Source of the DNA: an uncultured bacterium
Lineage (GTDB): Bacteria > Actinomycetota > Coriobacteriia > Coriobacteriales > Eggerthellaceae
Reading direction: 5' to 3'
DNA: 64,000 bases
Assembly (NCBI GenBank): GCA_937890835.1
Contig: CALADF010000035.1
Coordinates: 226,354-290,353, forward strand
Shown: piece after piece, positions 53,675 to 63,883 of the stretch
Layout of the letters: each line of letters begins with the position of its first letter
Position numbering within the stretch: the first letter of the stretch is position 1
Made by a program: the position numbers and the translations under genes
Notes under the pieces: model-generated
Database searches by the model: none
What the model was told of the DNA's origin: nothing
The model's input: only the letters and a program-made list of their open reading frames with translations

Positions 53675-54013
53675 ATGAAGAGAATCGTGGCGATCGTGCG
53701 ACCCGAAAAGCTCGAACCGCTCAAGGAGGCGCTGTTCGCGGCGGATGTAGCCGGCATGACCATCACGCAGGTGAACGGGTGCGGAAATCAGCATGGATGG
53801 AAGGAGTACTTCCGCGGAACCGAGGTGTTGCTGAACATGGTGCCGAAGGTCAAGTTCGAGATCGTGGTGGATGACGCGTCGGTCGATGGCATCGTCGAGG
53901 TCATCCTCGGCGCCGCGCAGACAGGCGAGGTCGGTGACGGGAAGATATTCATTTCGCCGGTTGACGACGTCGTGCGCATTCGTACGGGAGAGCGGGGCAT
54001 CGCGGCGATATAG
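53675..54013 (+). CDS. glnK: P-II nitrogen regulator GlnK, lacking Tyr51
   Basis: A 112-residue P-II protein that blocks Amt or signals nitrogen state by binding ATP/ADP and 2-oxoglutarate. KRIVAIVRPEKLEPLKEALF, GAAQTGEVGDGKIFISPVDD and VVRIRTGERG are typical. The T-loop reads GNQHGWKEYFRGTEVLL: position 51, the tyrosine modified in enterobacteria and many actinobacteria, is valine, and Tyr46 is phenylalanine. Covalent control at Tyr51 is thus impossible and it should act by ligand binding only. Confidence 0.96.
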   Translation: MKRIVAIVRPEKLEPLKEALFAADVAGMTITQVNGCGNQHGWKEYFRGTEVLLNMVPKVKFEIVVDDASVDGIVEVILGAAQTGEVGDGKIFISPVDDVVRIRTGERGIAAI

Positions 54014-54270
54014 CGCGGCGGTGCGGCTTGTAAAACGCCGAGCGGATTTTAAGGCGCGGGTGCTGATCGCGGCGTGCGGTCGGTGCTCGCGCCTCGTCGT
54101 CTCCGCCGTGCGTTCGCCGACCTATCCCGCCTTCTTACGCCGCTTGCCGCCTGAGGAGCGGATTTCATGTCGAGTTCCCCGTTGCGTGCGCTTTCGCCGT
54201 GCACGTTGTACGAGAATGATCGCTGTAAGAACGAAGACGCTATGGACGTCGACATGGAATGGAGGACGGT

Positions 54271-54516
54271 ATGCATTCGTATACGCCGCGCGGTGTTTGC
54301 TCGCGCAGAATCGATGTGGAGCTTGACGGCGATGTCATCAAGGAGGTCGGCTTCGTCGGCGGCTGCGATGGAAATCTCAAGGCCATCTCGAAGCTGGTGG
54401 CAGGGAAGAACGTCGAAGAGGTCGTGTCGCTTCTCGAGGGCAACACGTGCGGACGCCGCTCCACCTCATGCGCCGATCAGATGTGCAAGGCTATCCGCGA
54501 GGCTCAACAAGCGTAG
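54271..54516 (+). CDS. TSCPD domain protein (TIGR03905-type)
   Basis: An 81-residue protein: YTPRGVCSRRIDVELDGDVI, VGGCDGNLKAISKLVAGK and GRRSTSCADQMCKAI. The TSCPD domain also occurs at the C-terminus of B12-dependent ribonucleotide reductases and may bind metal through cysteines; the stand-alone form has no known role. GGAGGAC lies before ATG 54271. Confidence 0.9.
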   Translation: MHSYTPRGVCSRRIDVELDGDVIKEVGFVGGCDGNLKAISKLVAGKNVEEVVSLLEGNTCGRRSTSCADQMCKAIREAQQA

Positions 54517-54912
54517 GGACCCCTCATTCCGGATGAGTGTCGGGAGCGTCCCCGTCGGCGCCCATGCAATCCAACTGCTTCGTTGCGGCACGTATCGCCC
54601 GCGCGTGTCGGGGCTCATGCCGATGCCCGCGAGGGCTGCGCTGATATGCCGGGTGGCGTGAGCCGCCCGCGCGCGTCGGTCGCCGTTTTGCGGAAAACAA
54701 CCTGTGTAGAGGTCGAAAATTCACGAATCGGCACAGGAGTTAAATGCTATACTAGGCAGGCTTGCGTAAGGATGCGCAGGCAAGTGTATTTGTAGGCCCC
54801 CGAGACATGTTTTGTTGTACAGCTGTGAGCAAGCTTCTGCAGGCGAACATGGTAAGTATCAATTAATCATGGCGAAGGGTCCCCGGCATTGAATGTTCGA
54901 AAGGGGTCCGTT
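54517..54912. promoter_or_regulatory. rpsA: Upstream region of rpsA with extended -10 promoter
   Basis: TGCTATACT at 54745-54753 is an extended -10 box, leaving a leader of about 155 bases before rpsA. No gene is seen; CTCAT-TCCGG-ATGAG at about 54524-54538 is a weak hairpin. Confidence 0.45.
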
Positions 54913-56127
54913 TTGACCGAAATCAAGAACACGTCTGTCATCGACTTCTCCGACATCTCGGACGAGCAGATGAACGAGATGATCGACGGCACGCTGACCG
55001 ACTTCGACGAGGGCGATCTCGTCGACGGCGTCGTGGTCAAGCTTGAGCACGACGAGGTGCTCGTTGACATCGGGTTCAAGAGCGAGGGCGTTATCCCGTC
55101 CCGCGAGCTGTCCATCCGCAAGGATGCAGATCCGTCTGACATCGTGAGCCTTGGTGACAAGATCGAGGCATTAGTTCTCCAGAAGGAGGACAAGGACGGC
55201 CGTCTCATCCTCTCCAAGAAGCGCGCCGAGTACGAGCGTGCTTGGAACCGCATCGAGGAGAAGTTCAAGGCCGGCGAGGTTGTCACCGGCGAGGTCATCG
55301 AGGTCGTCAAGGGCGGCCTGATCCTCGACATCGGTCTGCGCGGCTTCCTTCCTGCTTCGCTCGTCGACCTTCGTCGAGTCAAGGATCTCGATATGTACCT
55401 CAACACCGAGATCGAGGCTCGCGTCATCGAGATGGATCGCAATCGCAACAACGTCGTTCTGTCCCGCCGCGTTCTGCTCGAGGAGGGCCGCAAGAACGAG
55501 CGTGCCGAGATCCTCAGCAAGCTCTCGAAGGGCATGCGCCTCAAGGGCACCGTCTCCTCCATCGTGGACTTCGGCGCCTTCGTGGACCTGGGCGGCATCG
55601 ACGGTCTGGTTCACATCTCCGAGCTCTCTTGGAACCATGTCAACCATCCTTCCGAGGTCGTCAAGGTCGGCGACGAGGTCGAGGTCGAGGTTCTCGACGT
55701 CGACCTGCAGCGTGAGCGCATCTCGCTCGGTCTCAAGCAGACCACCGAGGATCCGTGGGTTAAGCTCGTCGAGTCCTACCCGGTCGGAACCATCGTCGAC
55801 GGCAAGGTCACCAAGATCGTTCCGTTCGGTGCGTTCATCGAGCTCGGCAACTCCATCGAGGGTCTCGTGCACATCTCCGAGATGGCCGGTCGCCACATCG
55901 ACACCCCTGCTCAGGTCGTCAAGGCCGGCGAGGACGTCAAGGTCAAGGTCATGGAGATCAACCCCGAGCGTCGTCGCATCTCCCTGTCGATGAAGGCTGC
56001 TGCCGAGGAGCTTGGCTTCGAGATCGAGGTGGACGAGTCCATCCAGGCCGAGGAGAAGCCCGCGAAGCGCGCCAAGAAGGCTGACAAGGCCGAGAAGGCC
56101 GACGAGGCTGAGGTCGCAGCTGAGTAG
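54913..56127 (+). CDS. rpsA: Ribosomal protein S1
   Basis: A 404-residue S1 with four S1 RNA-binding domains (starting near [60 protein letters not shown] and [20 protein letters not shown]) and an acidic/lysine-rich tail. This short form is typical of actinobacteria and other Gram-positives. TTG 54913 is preferred since GAAAGGGG lies seven bases upstream; TTG 54889 is the alternative. Confidence 0.96.
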   Translation: MTEIKNTSVIDFSDISDEQMNEMIDGTLTDFDEGDLVDGVVVKLEHDEVLVDIGFKSEGVIPSRELSIRKDADPSDIVSLGDKIEALVLQKEDKDGRLILSKKRAEYERAWNRIEEKFKAGEVVTGEVIEVVKGGLILDIGLRGFLPASLVDLRRVKDLDMYLNTEIEARVIEMDRNRNNVVLSRRVLLEEGRKNERAEILSKLSKGMRLKGTVSSIVDFGAFVDLGGIDGLVHISELSWNHVNHPSEVVKVGDEVEVEVLDVDLQRERISLGLKQTTEDPWVKLVESYPVGTIVDGKVTKIVPFGAFIELGNSIEGLVHISEMAGRHIDTPAQVVKAGEDVKVKVMEINPERRRISLSMKAAAEELGFEIEVDESIQAEEKPAKRAKKADKAEKADEAEVAAE

Positions 56128-56154
56128 CTCTTCGCGCCCATAAAACGCTATTTG

Positions 56155-56185
56155 AAGAGGACGGGTTTTCCCGTCCTCTTTCTTT
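56155..56185 (+). terminator. Terminator after rpsA
   Basis: AAGAGGACGGG pairs perfectly with CCCGTCCTCTT around TTTT, followed by TCTTT. Confidence 0.92.
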
Positions 56186-56642
56186 GTCTTGCGTAGGGTT
56201 TGCATTTGGGGGCATAGAACGATAAGCGGGTTTGAGTTCGGCCGCCGACGCGGGCCGGCGCCCGTTCTTTTCCTGAGAAGTGGGATGTGGCGTGAAAGGC
56301 GTGTCTGCTGAAAGGATCGACCTGCGACCCTGGAAACGCACGTCACGTCATGTCGATGAGATGCAAAGCGCTACCGTGTCGGTATTCGACTCTTGCGATT
56401 CCCGTATTACGCCGAAATGTATCATTGCGATGGGATTTGATGGCCTCGAAGCACTCACTTCCGCACTCTTGGTAAACGCTTCGATTCCCGTATTCTTAAA
56501 ACCGCAGGTGAGAGATGTGCAGAGGACGGCGAGCGGGGATGCGTGACTTCACCGCTGATACATGTCGTTGAAAAACGGGAATCGAGGGCTCCGTTTTCGT
56601 GCATCGTCGTTTTTGGCATGGAGAATCCTGCACGAAACGATA
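56186..56642. other. Intergenic region between rpsA and the metalloprotease gene
   Basis: Base composition is less GC-rich than around it. An open frame at 56280-56546 lacks an RBS and family features. Nothing else is recognised; a gene remnant is possible. Confidence 0.3.
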
Positions 56643-56676
56643 GCGCCCAGCCGCGTATTGAGGAGCGGTTGGGCGC
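56643..56676 (-). terminator. Terminator of the metalloprotease gene
   Basis: GCGCCCAGCCG pairs with CGGTTGGGCGC (one G-U). It lies about 80 bases past the stop on the minus strand. Confidence 0.6.
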
Positions 56677-56753
56677 GGGACGAGCGGTATGGTGGCTGCG
56701 GGGTTCTTCCGTCGAAGGTTTTCCGCCGTCAGCGGCGCACAGTGCCGAGCGCT

Positions 56754-59700
56754 TTAGCGCGCACGACGCCTTGCGCTTATGAGCACGGCGATGCCGCTTG
56801 CTCCGAGAAGCCCTGCAAGAGCGAAAACGGTGCCCGCGGTTTCATCCGACGTCGCGGGGAGGGAGGCGTCCTCGGCTTCGTTGCCTTCCCCGTTGTCGCC
56901 GGGCTCAACCGACGGCGTATCACCGCCATCTCCCGAACCGCCTTCTTCATCTCCCCCCGACGCCTTGTCGATCTCGTCGGTGACGGTGTAGTGGACGAAT
57001 TCTCCTTGGTAGATGGACTCATCATCGTTTCCGTCGGAGGGCGAGCCTGCGCCGGAGGTGCTTTCGGTGACCTTCCAGCCGACCGATAGCCAGCGTCCGT
57101 CCTCGAGCCAGGTGCCGCTTGCGCGCGAGAACGTGAGCAGGTCGGACAGGCGCTCTAGCTGCGTGTTGTAAAAGATCACGTGTTGAGTGTTCGTGGCGGG
57201 TGCGTAGAGGCTCGGCAGGTATTCGACGGCGACGCTCCCGTTTTTCCCGATATGGATGGCGCTAAGCTGGGGGGAATCCATCGAAGGAATCTCGGTTGAC
57301 GCCGTTGCGGTTCCGTCGGCGTCGAAAAGCGTGAGATCGCTGGTCATGGCTCCCGCGTCGTCGATTGTCCTTGTCGCCGTGCAGTATCCGGTGGGCGTTT
57401 GGGCGACATCGTTGAGCATGCCGGCGCCGTCGACCTCGAGTACGACGGTGGGCGTGACCTTTTCGAGCAGGTCGGGATAGCCCGCATCGGCGACTTCCTC
57501 TATGGAGCCGAAGCCTTGCTCGTAAACGGCCTCGACGATGCCGCTTGCATCGTAGACGGTGAACACTCCGCCCGACAGATCGCTTTCGTAGTTCGTGAAA
57601 GCCGCTTCGTCCGCGTGAGCGGGGTCAGCTGCTTCGGCGTTAAGCAGGCTTGATGCCGAAGCGAAGGCATAGGTGGTTTCAACGCCGCCGTCCTCGCGCG
57701 GGTCGATAGCGCGCACGATGCATCCGCCGTTCGAAAACGGTATGGTCTCGCCGGTGAGAACCGTGTTTCCGCTTGCGATAAACGGCGCGATTCCGTTTGA
57801 GGAGAAGGGGCCGTTGGCTATGACGTCTCCTGTGGAGGTGTCGAACCACAGGCACGTGCCCTGAAGCGAGGTGTCGCTCGAACGCACGACGGCAAAGCCC
57901 TCGGTTCCGACGGTTCCCGTGGCGGAGATGATCGTGCTTTCGTCGAACCCGGTTTCAAGCTGCATCAGGTTCTCGATCTGAACGCGCGTGGGGTCGGTGC
58001 CGTCGATCGTGCACAGGCGCACCATGCCGCCTGCTACCTGGATGAAGTGGCGAACGCCGTCTTCGGTGACGAACACGTTGGAGATGAGGTGGCTGTAGTT
58101 GTTGACGTTGGTGCCCGTATAGGCACCCTCGAGGTCGACGCTTGAAAGCTCGGCGATATCAAGTTTGATCGAAATCTCGGGGGAGAGCACGGCTTGCCCG
58201 TTCTCGTCGTAGCCGATGATGAAGGATTCCGCGGGGAAGACCATGAGGCAGTCTTGAGCATCGGCGAACACCGACGCGTTCGCCGTGTACGTGACGTTGA
58301 TGCTCTTGCCGGACACTTCGGCCTTCACGCTTACGACCTCGCCGTCGACGATGAGGTAAGGGTAGGGAACGTCGCCTTGGGCGCGCGGACTGCCGACGGG
58401 CCCGCCGCCCGATCCTGCGGAGTTGAATTGGACTTCGGAAGAAGCCTCGAAGCTGACCTGGTCGATGTTGAACACGGCTTCATCATCTGCGCGCACGATG
58501 GAGAAATCGCTTGAATCGGGTTTGAACTCGGAGGAGTAGGAGACCTCGAGCGTGCCGGACGCATTGGCGTCATCGGTCGCGGGCGTCTCGGCGAGGAAGT
58601 CGATGCTCAGCCCCGTGAAGCCGAGGCTCAGGCTCTCGTAAAAGTTGGTGGAGGGCGATGTCGTGGGCGCGACGGCGTCGCCCGCGTGGTACATGCAGCC
58701 GTATGCGCTTGCTCCCTCGGCTACGATGAAGCCGTCGTAATCGGCGTGCTTCGCGTCTCCGTCGGGGTCGACGATCTCGATGAGCTGGTTGTGCACCTTG
58801 CCGTGCGTGTTGTTGTGGGCGAAGTCAACTCCCGAGGGAAGAAGCTCCGCCTGAACGCGGAAAACGCGGAAACCGGCGGGAAGTTCGATGCGTCCTTGCG
58901 CCGTGTCCGCCGAGACGCTCTGGTTGTTGACGTAGTCGTCGTATTGAACCAGGTAGTACGATGAGAACAGCCCGTCGCCCGTGATGAGCTCCTCGGAGTT
59001 GGAAACCGCCACGATACCGCCGCAGTCGTCGCCTGCGTATGTGGACAGCTCGGCGCGCGCGACGGCATCGGAGGCGTAGGACACAGGATCGGCATTGCCG
59101 TCTTTAACGGTGACGCCGTCGTCGTTCGCCACGATGCGCGTGATGTCGTCGGAGTCGATCCAGCCGAGCATCCACTTGCTGAAACCGTTGTGGTCCCCGC
59201 AGTTGGTGTTCATCATGTCGAACGTGAGCACGCCGGTGCGGGTGCTCGATTGGTCGAGGTAGGAGTACAGGTCGGGAAGCCCCAGCACGTGCCCGGTTTC
59301 GTGGATGGCGGTCCTCACCCCGTATTCCGTGTTCGACGCGTTGTGCAGCGACACGGCGTTCCAGAGGCGCACGCCGTCACGTAGCACGGCGGCACCTTCG
59401 CTTTTGCAGGTTTGCTCATTGCTCCACCAAGCGGTTCCCCACTGAGGGTTCTCGCAGGCGAAGTGCACGTACAAGGCATCGATGCGGCCGTCCCCGTTGC
59501 CGTCGAACTTCGAGTAGTCGAGCTCGTCATCAAGCTGCGCGAGCGCTTCGATGTAGAGTTCCTCCAGCCCGTTGTCGTAATGGGAGGCGGGGTGGAGCGC
59601 CTCATACTCGAGCGCGACGCCGTCGACGGAGAGCTTGCCGTACGAAGAACGGTAATAGTATTCATGAAGGCTCTCGTAGGGGTAGTAGCCCTCGTTGCCC

Positions 59701-60233
59701 GTGTAGCCGGATGCTGTGGACTCGAACCCTTCGGTCACCGGGCCGATGAGGCTTTGCAGGGCCTCGACGTCGTCTCCTTCGGGGAATTGCGCTGCAGACT
59801 CGCCCTCGTCGTCGGGGAAGGTCACGTGAAGCGCCAGGACGTGAGCCTCGCCGACCGACCCCATGCCGCTCTCCCAGTTGCCCGGGACGGTTTGGGAGTA
59901 CGCGGACGCACCCGAGGTGGCGGCTGCCTCGCGGCTGCGCGCGCTCTCGATGAGGCCGGCGTCGTATTCCTCGTTTCCGAGCGACTCCTGGTAGGCGAGT
60001 CGTTGGTCGAGTGTCCCATCCTCGGCGTAGGCCTGAAGCTCGGATTCGGAGGGCAGGCAGGGCGAGGCGGTCTCGTCTCCGGAAGAGGCGAGGGCCGTCG
60101 GGTTTTCCGCCGTCTCGGTGGAGGCGGTCTCCTCGGCATGCGCGTAGGCGGAGAACAGCGGCGCCGTCGGCGTGAGCGACAGCGCGAGCGCGAACGCGAG
60201 CGCTGCGGGCAGTATGCGGGCTGAGAGGGGCAT
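56754..60233 (-). CDS. Secreted M6-type metalloprotease with sortase-like anchor
   Basis: A 1,159-residue protein. A signal peptide (ILPAALAFALALSLTPTAPL, cleavage near AYAHAEE) leads into an M6/immune-inhibitor-A-like zinc protease: YYYRSSYGKLSVDGV, DGNGDGRIDALYVHFA with a calcium-like motif, and the zinc site HETGHVLGLPD (His311, Glu312, His315). About 700 residues of beta-rich, WD-like or lectin-like sequence follow. A Glu/Gly/Ser linker and LPATS (1125-1129), a membrane helix and RRRAR form a sorting signal with serine in place of glycine. Likely role: degrading host or community proteins at the cell surface (inference). AGGAG precedes the ATG. Confidence 0.9.
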   Translation of the reverse strand: MPLSARILPAALAFALALSLTPTAPLFSAYAHAEETASTETAENPTALASSGDETASPCLPSESELQAYAEDGTLDQRLAYQESLGNEEYDAGLIESARSREAAATSGASAYSQTVPGNWESGMGSVGEAHVLALHVTFPDDEGESAAQFPEGDDVEALQSLIGPVTEGFESTASGYTGNEGYYPYESLHEYYYRSSYGKLSVDGVALEYEALHPASHYDNGLEELYIEALAQLDDELDYSKFDGNGDGRIDALYVHFACENPQWGTAWWSNEQTCKSEGAAVLRDGVRLWNAVSLHNASNTEYGVRTAIHETGHVLGLPDLYSYLDQSSTRTGVLTFDMMNTNCGDHNGFSKWMLGWIDSDDITRIVANDDGVTVKDGNADPVSYASDAVARAELSTYAGDDCGGIVAVSNSEELITGDGLFSSYYLVQYDDYVNNQSVSADTAQGRIELPAGFRVFRVQAELLPSGVDFAHNNTHGKVHNQLIEIVDPDGDAKHADYDGFIVAEGASAYGCMYHAGDAVAPTTSPSTNFYESLSLGFTGLSIDFLAETPATDDANASGTLEVSYSSEFKPDSSDFSIVRADDEAVFNIDQVSFEASSEVQFNSAGSGGGPVGSPRAQGDVPYPYLIVDGEVVSVKAEVSGKSINVTYTANASVFADAQDCLMVFPAESFIIGYDENGQAVLSPEISIKLDIAELSSVDLEGAYTGTNVNNYSHLISNVFVTEDGVRHFIQVAGGMVRLCTIDGTDPTRVQIENLMQLETGFDESTIISATGTVGTEGFAVVRSSDTSLQGTCLWFDTSTGDVIANGPFSSNGIAPFIASGNTVLTGETIPFSNGGCIVRAIDPREDGGVETTYAFASASSLLNAEAADPAHADEAAFTNYESDLSGGVFTVYDASGIVEAVYEQGFGSIEEVADAGYPDLLEKVTPTVVLEVDGAGMLNDVAQTPTGYCTATRTIDDAGAMTSDLTLFDADGTATASTEIPSMDSPQLSAIHIGKNGSVAVEYLPSLYAPATNTQHVIFYNTQLERLSDLLTFSRASGTWLEDGRWLSVGWKVTESTSGAGSPSDGNDDESIYQGEFVHYTVTDEIDKASGGDEEGGSGDGGDTPSVEPGDNGEGNEAEDASLPATSDETAGTVFALAGLLGASGIAVLISARRRAR

Positions 60234-60471
60234 GGCGGCTCCTGTCGTGAAGGGACTCGCGCCGTTAAACCGGCGCAGGGCGTATCGTTCAACATTTTAT
60301 TGAAACGCGATGCGAGATCTCACGGGAATCCGAGATGGGGAATCAGCGCCCGAGGCAGGGCAATGAACGCAGCGAGCGCCCCTCAGCCCCGCGTTTTACA
60401 CAGGGGGAGGGGCGCTCGCTGTTGGGTTCGGGATCCGTCGACTGTCGAACGCTGCGGCGCGGGCCCGGGTT

Positions 60472-61290
60472 TTAGGAACGGTTTCGCTTTCGCGGGATGA
60501 AGTTCGCCGCGAAGTTTTTCGCCGTGCCGCGCTTGCGGTTCTTCACGTAGATGAACCCGATGACGGAGAAGGTGGTCGCGCCGATCAGGTTGACGAAGAG
60601 ATCCGCCATGGTGTCGTGGATGCCGATGTCGAGGTACCCGCCGTCGATTTGGACGATCTCGCCTGCCGTGGTGACGATCTGCGTCGAGGCGATATCTCCG
60701 ACGTGGATGGCGGTGTTGCCGCCCGCCGGGTCGAGCGTGACGGAGTTGAAGGCGGCGACGATGGTGTCCTTTTGCATATCGAAGCCGACGAACGAGTCCA
60801 TCGCGTATTCGAACAGCTCCCATAACGCGCCGATGGTCATCGAGAAGCAAAACGCCGTGACCGCCATGTAGATGGGCGTGAGGTGGAACTGCGCTTGCTC
60901 GCTGCGGTTGAGGATGTCGACGAGTGCGAAGCCGATGCCTGCGGCGAGGAAGCCCCAGATGGTATGGAGCATCGTGTCCCAAAACGGGAGTATCACGTAG
61001 AACTCGCCGATCTCACCGAGGATCTCTGCCGCGAATATGAAGCAGAGTATGATCGCCTCGAGCACGCTGGGAATCTCGATCGAGAGCTTGCGCTCGAGGA
61101 AGTCGGGGAGCCACAGCAGCACGAGGACCAGCAAACACAGCAGGGCGTACTCGTAACGCGCCTCGAAAAGAGATCGGATCAAAACGATCAGCACGATGAT
61201 GCGCAGCGCCACGTACAAGGCGAACACCCACGGTTTCTCGTGCGCCGCTTTGCCCGCCTCGTCGCGTATGTTCCTGATGAAACCGCCCAT
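60472..61290 (-). CDS. DUF2238/YjdF-like membrane protein
   Basis: A 272-residue protein with about seven membrane helices. The family-like charged motifs are FWDTMLHTIWGFLAAGIGFA, GALWELFEYAMDSFVGFDMQ and IHDTMADLFVNLIGA. Function unknown. It lies ten bases after the AIM24 gene on the same strand, so the two are probably one transcript. Confidence 0.8.
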   Translation of the reverse strand: MGGFIRNIRDEAGKAAHEKPWVFALYVALRIIVLIVLIRSLFEARYEYALLCLLVLVLLWLPDFLERKLSIEIPSVLEAIILCFIFAAEILGEIGEFYVILPFWDTMLHTIWGFLAAGIGFALVDILNRSEQAQFHLTPIYMAVTAFCFSMTIGALWELFEYAMDSFVGFDMQKDTIVAAFNSVTLDPAGGNTAIHVGDIASTQIVTTAGEIVQIDGGYLDIGIHDTMADLFVNLIGATTFSVIGFIYVKNRKRGTAKNFAANFIPRKRNRS

Positions 61291-61300
61291 AGCGTGCGTC

Positions 61301-62062
61301 TTAGTAAGCGACGGGCGCCATGAGCACCTTGCCCGTGCCGCGGTACACGTTCACCAGTCCTTCGCCCGACGCTGCGGAGCCGACGAGCGACTTGCTCGAG
61401 CGCTCGACCGTGAACGCCAAAGAGCCGCTCCAGGCGATGGCCATGTTGCCGTCGATCTTCACCTCATCGTTTTCGAGCGTGATCTCGATGAGTTCTTCGC
61501 GCGGGACGGGGGATTCGATGCAAAGCGCGCCGTAGCCTTGGATGCCCAGGTTGAACAGCCCTTCGCCGCCGGCGACGGCGGAAGAGAACGAGCTGCGGGC
61601 GACGGCTCGCTGCTGCAGGGAGGAGTAGCAGGCGAGGAACAGCCCGTCGTCGAGCACGATGTTGTTACCCCAATGCGCTACGTCGAGGAGAAGGATGTAT
61701 TTATAGGTGGGCTCGAGCACGAGAAGGCCCGTGCCCTCGTACTCGGGTTTGATGGCGGACTCGCCGGTCACCTTGCCGCGCAGGGCCTTGCCGATAAGAT
61801 CGCCCGCGCCTTTGACGCCGGTACGCGCCTGCACGTGACCTGCGGTCCATTGCATGGCTCCTGCTTGGATGGTGACGGCGGATTGGCTCAGGTCGCAAAC
61901 CACCTGGCGCCTGCGCACGTTCATCTCGCTCGCGAAATACGCGCTGATGGCGCTGGCGGCGTCGACGCTCAGGTCGCGCTTCCATTCGATGACCTTGAAG
62001 GCGCCGAGCTCGTCGACAACCGCGACGTCGTCGTTGTCGACGAAGTTCTTGATCTGGAACAT
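61301..62062 (-). CDS. AIM24 family protein
   Basis: A 253-residue beta-rich protein of the AIM24/TIGR00266-like family: LGAFKVIEWKRDLSVDAASA, LSQSAVTIQAGAMQWTAGHV, LVLEPTYKYILLLDVAHWGN and GEGLFNLGIQGYGALCIES. The mitochondrial member organises cristae; the bacterial role is unknown. AGCGGGGAAGC lies upstream of the ATG. It leads the DUF2238-like gene. Confidence 0.88.
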   Translation of the reverse strand: MFQIKNFVDNDDVAVVDELGAFKVIEWKRDLSVDAASAISAYFASEMNVRRRQVVCDLSQSAVTIQAGAMQWTAGHVQARTGVKGAGDLIGKALRGKVTGESAIKPEYEGTGLLVLEPTYKYILLLDVAHWGNNIVLDDGLFLACYSSLQQRAVARSSFSSAVAGGEGLFNLGIQGYGALCIESPVPREELIEITLENDEVKIDGNMAIAWSGSLAFTVERSSKSLVGSAASGEGLVNVYRGTGKVLMAPVAY

Positions 62063-62231
62063 GCTTCCCCGCTTTCTCGATGGGCTGACTTGAGATGGTG
62101 CGGCGCTATGCGCGACGGCGATGGCCCGTGGGCGCGTTGCCGATTGCGCGGGACGCGACTCCGCAGTGCATTAGTTTAGCATCAAGGCTGCGTTAAAATA
62201 CCTGCGATGGAAAGGCGGAAGGGAAGGGCGC

Positions 62232-63287
62232 ATGGAAAGAGCGAAACGCGTTGTCCTGGGCATGAGCGGCGGTGTTGACAGCTCGACCGCGGTCGCGCTG
62301 TTGCAGCATCACGGATACGAGGTCATCGGCGTGACGTGCGTGTTCGAAGACGATGAGAAGTCGCGGCGCAGCGCCGATGAGGCGCGTGCGGTGTGCGAGC
62401 GGTTCGGCATCGAGCACGTCGAGCGCGACGCCGTCGAATCGTTTCGCCGCCGCGTGATCGAGCCTTTCGTGCGCGATTACGAGCGCGGTCTCACGCCGAG
62501 CCCGTGCGTGGGGTGCAACGCGCGCATGAAGATTCCCGAGCTTATAGCGGTAGCGGATGATCTTGGCTGCGGCTTCGTCGCCACCGGCCACTACGCGCGC
62601 GTCAGCCGTATGCGCGACACGGGGCGCTATGCGGTGCTGCGCGCGCTCGACGACAGGAAGGACCAAAGCTACATGCTGGCGTCGTTGTCGCAGGAGCAGC
62701 TCGCCCGTCTCATCTTGCCTCTCGGCGGCATGACCAAGCTCGAGGTTCGCTCCCTCGCGTACGATCTCGCCCTGCCCGCAGCCGACGCTCCCGAAAGCCA
62801 GGACATCTGCTTCGCGCCGAACGGGTATCGGGAGCTTCTCGCCTCCTACGGGGTCGAAAGCAAGCCGGGCGTCATCGTCAACACGGCGGGTGACCCGGTC
62901 GGCGCGCACCAGGGCCTGTTCGACTTCACCGTCGGGCAGCGCAAGGGCATCGGCGTGGCGGGGCCGGAGCCCTATTACGTCACGGGGAAGAACGTCGCCG
63001 AAAACGAGCTGGTCATCGGCACGGCGCAGGAGAGCCTCATCCGTTCGGTGGAGGTGCGCGATGCGAATTGGCAGGCGATCGAGGAGCCGCGCGAGCCCGT
63101 CGAGGCCATGGTCAAACTCAGGTACCGCAGCGTTGCCCGTGCGTGTATCATAGAGCCCGTGGACGCCGGCCGTCTGCACGTGACGCTGCCATCGGCGCAG
63201 CCTGCGACGGCGCCGGGGCAGTTCGCCGTTTTCTACCAGGGATCCGCCGTGCTGGGCGGAGGCGTGATCGAGGAGGTCAACTCATGA
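62232..63287 (+). CDS. mnmA: tRNA-specific 2-thiouridylase MnmA
   Basis: A 351-residue enzyme thiolating U34 of Lys, Glu and Gln tRNAs. The PP-loop is VLGMSGGVDSSTAVALL, the first catalytic cysteine lies in PSPCVGCN, the second in ESQDICFAPNGYRELL, with HYARVSRM and DRKDQSYMLASLSQEQL. GGAAGGGAAGGG precedes the ATG. The stop overlaps coaE as ATGA. Confidence 0.97.
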   Translation: MERAKRVVLGMSGGVDSSTAVALLQHHGYEVIGVTCVFEDDEKSRRSADEARAVCERFGIEHVERDAVESFRRRVIEPFVRDYERGLTPSPCVGCNARMKIPELIAVADDLGCGFVATGHYARVSRMRDTGRYAVLRALDDRKDQSYMLASLSQEQLARLILPLGGMTKLEVRSLAYDLALPAADAPESQDICFAPNGYRELLASYGVESKPGVIVNTAGDPVGAHQGLFDFTVGQRKGIGVAGPEPYYVTGKNVAENELVIGTAQESLIRSVEVRDANWQAIEEPREPVEAMVKLRYRSVARACIIEPVDAGRLHVTLPSAQPATAPGQFAVFYQGSAVLGGGVIEEVNS

Positions 63288-63883
63288 AGAAGCTGTTCGT
63301 CATCGGCGGCATGGGAGCCGGCAAATCGACGGTGCGCAAGGCTCTGACCGATCAGGGGCTTCCCTTCATCGATCTCGATTGCGTCGGGCACGAGATTCTC
63401 AAGTGGGATGCGGTGAAAAACGATTTGAGGGAAACGTTCGGCGAGGACGTCTTCGGTGAAGACGGCGAGGTCGCCCGCCCCCTTCTGGCGGCGAAGGCGT
63501 TCCAGAGCCCGGCCGACACGCGCAAGCTCAACCGCATCACCATGCCCCGCATCGAGGAGGTCTACACCGACCGTCTCTCCGAGCTGGAGAAGGAAGGCTG
63601 CGAGGCGGTAGTGGTCGAGTACTCGGTCTTCAAGAACCGTATGTCCTCGCTGGCGTACTCCGCGGATGTGGTCATCGCCGTCTTGGCCCCGCTCGAGACG
63701 CGCATCGAGCGCGCGGTCGCATCGGGCTTCGACGAGGGTGACGTGCGCCGCCGCATCGCCAGACAGATCACCGACGCCGATCGCATCGAGGCGGCCGACG
63801 TCGTGTTCAACAACGATTCCTCGAAGGAAGAGCTGCGCAACGAGGTCATCGCCTGGTGGAGCAAGTACCGCGAGACCATCTAG
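63284..63883 (+). CDS. coaE: Dephospho-CoA kinase
   Basis: A 199-residue kinase for the last step of CoA synthesis. Walker A is GGMGAGKST, followed by FIDLDCVGHEILK, the lid region LNRITMPRIEEVY, VEYSVFKNRM and RIARQITDADRIEAADVVFN. ATG 63284 overlaps mnmA by four bases. Confidence 0.96.
   Translation: MKKLFVIGGMGAGKSTVRKALTDQGLPFIDLDCVGHEILKWDAVKNDLRETFGEDVFGEDGEVARPLLAAKAFQSPADTRKLNRITMPRIEEVYTDRLSELEKEGCEAVVVEYSVFKNRMSSLAYSADVVIAVLAPLETRIERAVASGFDEGDVRRRIARQITDADRIEAADVVFNNDSSKEELRNEVIAWWSKYRETI

Noticed and set aside
56280..56546. Open frame between rpsA and the metalloprotease
   Set aside because: No RBS, mixed composition and no family resemblance.
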